DNA from: SZUA-521 sp041738285
GTDB lineage: Bacteria > Pseudomonadota > Gammaproteobacteria > Pseudomonadales > Azotimanducaceae
DNA length: 64,000 nt
Direction of reading: 5' to 3'
NCBI GenBank assembly: GCA_041738285.1
Contig: JBGSQB010000150.1
Location: 73,549-137,548 of the forward strand
In this document: positions 61,710 to 64,000 of the stretch, piece after piece
Layout: every line of letters starts with the position of its first letter
Position numbering within the stretch: position 1 is the first letter of the stretch
The notes under the pieces: generated by a model
What the model was told of the DNA's origin: nothing
The model's input: only the letters and a program-made list of their open reading frames with translations
The model's database searches: none
Program-made: the position numbers and the translations under genes

Positions 61710-63353
61710 TTACATCATGCCGTCCATGCCACCCATACCGCCCATGCCACCGCCCGGCATCGAAGGCTCCTTCTCTTCCGGCAACTCCGACACCATGGCT
61801 TCCGTGGTGATCATCAGCCCGGCAACCGATGCAGCAGCTTGCAATGCAGTACGGGTCACTTTCGCTGGATCGAGAATCCCCATCTCCAGCATGTCGCCAT
61901 ACTCACCCGTCTGCGCGTTGTAGCCCTTGTTGCCCTTCAGGCTGCGCACCTTGTCGAGCACTACAGAGCCTTCATCGCCCGCGTTGGCCGCGATCTGACG
62001 CAACGGAGACGTCATCGCACGCAGTGCGATGCCGATACCAACGGTTTGGTCCTCGTTGTCGCCCTTGAGGCCCTCGATCGCCTGCAGCGCGCGCACGAGT
62101 GCAACGCCGCCACCGGCGACGACGCCTTCCTCCACCGCAGCGCGAGTGGAGTGCAGCGCATCTTCCACGCGTGCCTTCTTCTCTTTCATCTCCACTTCGG
62201 TGGAGGCACCGACTTTGATCACCGCAACCCCACCGGCGAGTTTCGCCAAGCGTTCCTGCAGCTTCTCGCGGTCGTAGTCAGAACTGGTGTCTTCGATCTC
62301 CTGACGGATCTGCTTGATGCGCCCTTCGATCTCTTTCTTCTTGCCAGCGCCGTCCACGATCGTGCTGTTTTCCTTGGTCGCGGACACACGCTTAGCGCGG
62401 CCGAGATCATCGAGAGTCGCGCCTTCCAGCGTCAGGCCCACTTCTTCGGAAATGACGGTACCGCCACTCAAGATCGCGATGTCCTGCAGCATGGCCTTGC
62501 GGCGATCACCGAAGCCCGGCGCCTTGGCAGCTACGATCTTGACGATGCCGCGCATGTTGTTGACCACGAGCGTAGCCAGTGCTTCGCCTTCGATGTCTTC
62601 GGCGATGACGAACAGCGGCTTACCGGACTTGGCGACCGCTTCGAGGATCGGCAGCATGTCACGGATGTTGGAGATCTTCTTGTCGCACAACAGGATGTAG
62701 GGGTCGTCCAGTTCGGCCGACATCGACTCCTGGCTGTTGATGAAGTACGGCGACAGATAACCACGGTCGAACTGCATGCCTTCGACGACTTCCAGTTCGT
62801 TCTCCAGACCACTGCCTTCCTCGACAGTGATCACGCCTTCTTTGCCAACCTTGTTCATGGCATCGGCAATGATCTGGCCAATCGCCTCATCGCTGTTGGC
62901 GGAGATCGTGCCTACCTGAGCGATCGACTTGGAGTCCTCGCACGGGGTCGACATCTTCTTGATCTGCTTGACCGCAGCGGCAACGGCTTTGTCGATGCCA
63001 CGCTTCAAGTCCATCGGGTTCATACCGGCCGCGACCGACTTCAGACCTTCCGTGAGAATGGCCTGGGCCAATACGGTTGCGGTCGTGGTGCCGTCGCCTG
63101 CCTCATCCGAGGTCTGGCTCGCGACTTCCTTGACCATCTGCGCACCCATGTTCTCGAACTTGTCCTTCAGCTCGATTTCCTTGGCCACGGACACGCCGTC
63201 CTTGGTCACGGTCGGGGCACCGAATGACTTGTCGAGCACGACATTGCGGCCCTTCGGACCCAACGTCACCTTGACTGCCTCTGCAAGAATGTTCACGCCG
63301 GCCAGCATGCGGCTGCGGGCATCATCACCAAATCGTACGTCTTTAGCGCTCAT
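61710..63353 (-). CDS. groEL: Chaperonin GroEL (60 kDa)
   Basis: Standard-length chaperonin subunit of 547 residues forming the ATP-driven folding cage with GroES. It begins MSAKDVRFGDDARSRML and ends in the typical Gly-Met repeat (GGMGGMGGMDGMM). DEAGDGTTTATVLA (~residues 83-95) is the ATP-binding segment. An AGAGGAAA ribosome site precedes the ATG; groES lies 38 bases upstream. It is regulated through the CIRCE element upstream of groES, so as a single HrcA-controlled operon. Confidence 0.97.
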   Translation of the reverse strand: MSAKDVRFGDDARSRMLAGVNILAEAVKVTLGPKGRNVVLDKSFGAPTVTKDGVSVAKEIELKDKFENMGAQMVKEVASQTSDEAGDGTTTATVLAQAILTEGLKSVAAGMNPMDLKRGIDKAVAAAVKQIKKMSTPCEDSKSIAQVGTISANSDEAIGQIIADAMNKVGKEGVITVEEGSGLENELEVVEGMQFDRGYLSPYFINSQESMSAELDDPYILLCDKKISNIRDMLPILEAVAKSGKPLFVIAEDIEGEALATLVVNNMRGIVKIVAAKAPGFGDRRKAMLQDIAILSGGTVISEEVGLTLEGATLDDLGRAKRVSATKENSTIVDGAGKKKEIEGRIKQIRQEIEDTSSDYDREKLQERLAKLAGGVAVIKVGASTEVEMKEKKARVEDALHSTRAAVEEGVVAGGGVALVRALQAIEGLKGDNEDQTVGIGIALRAMTSPLRQIAANAGDEGSVVLDKVRSLKGNKGYNAQTGEYGDMLEMGILDPAKVTRTALQAAASVAGLMITTEAMVSELPEEKEPSMPGGGMGGMGGMDGMM

Positions 63354-63391
63354 CGCTTGTTTCCTCTTAAATCAGTGTCAGTTACGAAGGT

Positions 63392-63679
63392 TCAGGCGAC
63401 GACGCCAAAGATCTCGCTCTCCGAAAGGATGAGCAGCTCTTCGCCGTCGATCTTGACGGTGGTACCGCCGTACTGACCAAAAATGACCGTGTCGCCGACT
63501 TTGACGCTCGGCGCACGCACCTCACCGTTGTCCAGCACTTTGCCGGGACCGACGGCCAGAATTTTGCCCCGCGACGGTTTCTCGGCGGCGGAGTCCGGCA
63601 GCACGATGCCGCCAGCGGTTTTGGTTTCTTCGTCCACGCGGCGTATGACGACGCGGTCGTGAAGGGGTCGGATTTTCAT
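63392..63679 (-). CDS. groES: Co-chaperonin GroES (10 kDa)
   Basis: Heptameric lid of the GroEL cage, 95 residues. It begins MKIRPLHDRVVIRRVDEE, contains the mobile loop (TKTAGGIVLPDSAAEKPS) and ends SEIFGVVA. First gene of the groESL operon, preceded by GGGAG 9 bases before the ATG, a CIRCE operator and a sigma-70-like promoter. Confidence 0.97.
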   Translation of the reverse strand: MKIRPLHDRVVIRRVDEETKTAGGIVLPDSAAEKPSRGKILAVGPGKVLDNGEVRAPSVKVGDTVIFGQYGGTTVKIDGEELLILSESEIFGVVA

Positions 63680-63755
63680 TGCCAGATGTCTCCCAAGTCT
63701 TTGAATCTCTTAATATTCTGCATTGAGCGCGCGGGCCGACGACATCCGTCATCGA

Positions 63756-63782
63756 TTAGCACTCTCGGCAAGAGAGTGCCAA
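63756..63782 (-). promoter_or_regulatory. CIRCE operator (HrcA binding site)
   Basis: TTAGCACTC, a 9-base spacer, then GAGTGCCAA: 8 of 9 positions of the second arm match the CIRCE consensus GAGTGCTAA. It overlaps the end of the promoter and is transcribed in the groES leader, as is usual for HrcA-repressed groESL operons. Confidence 0.93.
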
Positions 63783-63809
63783 TCATAGGGCCGCGAACTG
63801 GATTAGCAA
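63782..63809 (-). promoter_or_regulatory. Sigma-70-type promoter of groESL
   Basis: Reading the minus strand, TTGCTA (63809-63804) as -35 and TATGAT (63787-63782) as -10 are separated by 16 bases; each is close to consensus. The CIRCE operator begins at the -10, so HrcA binding would block the start site. Confidence 0.7.
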
Positions 63810-63868
63810 GATCCGCGGGGGCGAGGCCACCGACGGCTGCGTGGTTTATGAGGCCGGCGGGGCCGAAT

Positions 63869-64000
63869 TCAAGGGCGTCGCTCGAACTCACCCTCGATGA
63901 CGCGTCCGGGCGGCTGCGGACGCCCGGTCGCCGCGCCGAAAACCTGGGCGCGTCGAGCAAGGCGCGATGCGAGCCGCCGACGCGCAAGCGGCAGGAGAAG
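63869..64000 (-). CDS. fxsA: FxsA family membrane protein, C-terminal fragment (cut by window edge)
   Basis: Only the last 43 codons are visible. They read LLLPLARRRL near the edge, then a basic Arg/Ala stretch and the end GRVIEGEFERRP. The LLLPxxRR turn and the VIEGEF tail are FxsA features. FxsA is a small inner-membrane protein (suppressor of F exclusion of phage T7) and is often encoded just upstream of groESL on the same strand, as here. The frame runs open to the window end with no other candidate. Confidence 0.8.
   Translation of the reverse strand, partial: LLLPLARRRLASRLARRAQVFGAATGRPQPPGRVIEGEFERRP

Noticed and set aside
61440..63227. 595-codon open frame opposite groEL
   Set aside because: It mirrors groEL codons; the translation has no family resemblance.
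63676..63987. 103-codon frame upstream of groES on the minus strand
   Set aside because: It runs through the CIRCE operator and promoter and overlaps the fxsA fragment in another frame.
1..64000. tRNA, rRNA, CRISPR, insertion sequences or prophage
   Set aside because: Intergenic regions are short and contain no cloverleaf-like or direct-repeat arrays, and no transposase or integrase protein is encoded.

Overview
This window is a contiguous piece of a high-GC gammaproteobacterial chromosome. The assignment rests on gene content and order: fxsA-groES-groEL with a CIRCE operator at the right end, rhlB, metR, sbcB, sixA, a YihG-like acyltransferase, gspA-gspB and a short-type argC. I cannot name a genus. 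I see no phage, insertion sequence, CRISPR array, tRNA or rRNA. Coding density is very high, genes are often joined by 4-nt ATGA/GTGA overlaps, and no gene-free stretch exceeds about 200 bases.

Left part (1-23.3 kb). A truncated acyl-CoA synthetase, a small unknown protein and an alpha-methylacyl-CoA racemase lie on the minus strand, followed by an MsbA-type ABC exporter. A plus-strand run then carries a carboxylesterase, a DUF1295 membrane enzyme, two unknown genes, argC - aspartate aminotransferase - rhlB - a 7TM-DISM hybrid kinase, a Nit1-type amidase, an AI-2E-family permease, hisC, a cupin and an APH-like kinase. An ABC-F ATPase, a rhomboid protease and a secreted beta-propeller/diheme fusion close the section. 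REP-like hairpins sit at three gene boundaries.

Middle part (23.4-48.1 kb). This holds genes of fatty-acid, isoprenoid or steroid-like acyl-CoA metabolism: a flavin-dependent LLM oxidoreductase with a GPH transporter, a thiolase-fold protein with a DUF35 partner, two SDRs, an acyl-CoA carboxylase beta subunit, a crotonase and a free-standing biotin carrier. Interspersed are sixA, a VOC protein, a metallo-beta-lactamase-fold enzyme, a PNPOx-like protein, metR, an HD protein, a glycosyltransferase/methyltransferase cluster, purC, a cystathionine gamma-synthase-type enzyme, a REC-PAS-GGDEF-EAL protein and a NUDIX hydrolase.

Right part (48.2-64 kb). A ribbon-helix-helix protein, a sensor kinase whose membrane domain resembles CqsS/LqsS (alpha-hydroxyketone quorum sensing), and an unusual response regulator form a module of visibly lower GC, with no cqsA/lqsA synthase in the window. 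I regard it as the most interesting locus. It is followed by sbcB, an SLC13 transporter, a lipoprotein aminopeptidase, an acyltransferase, gspA-gspB, a GAF/HD-GYP protein with a large insertion, a coiled-coil membrane protein, a PuuD-like membrane protein, groESL and the end of fxsA. Signalling is rich: two histidine kinases, a GGDEF-EAL protein and an HD-GYP protein suggest cyclic-di-GMP control of lifestyle.
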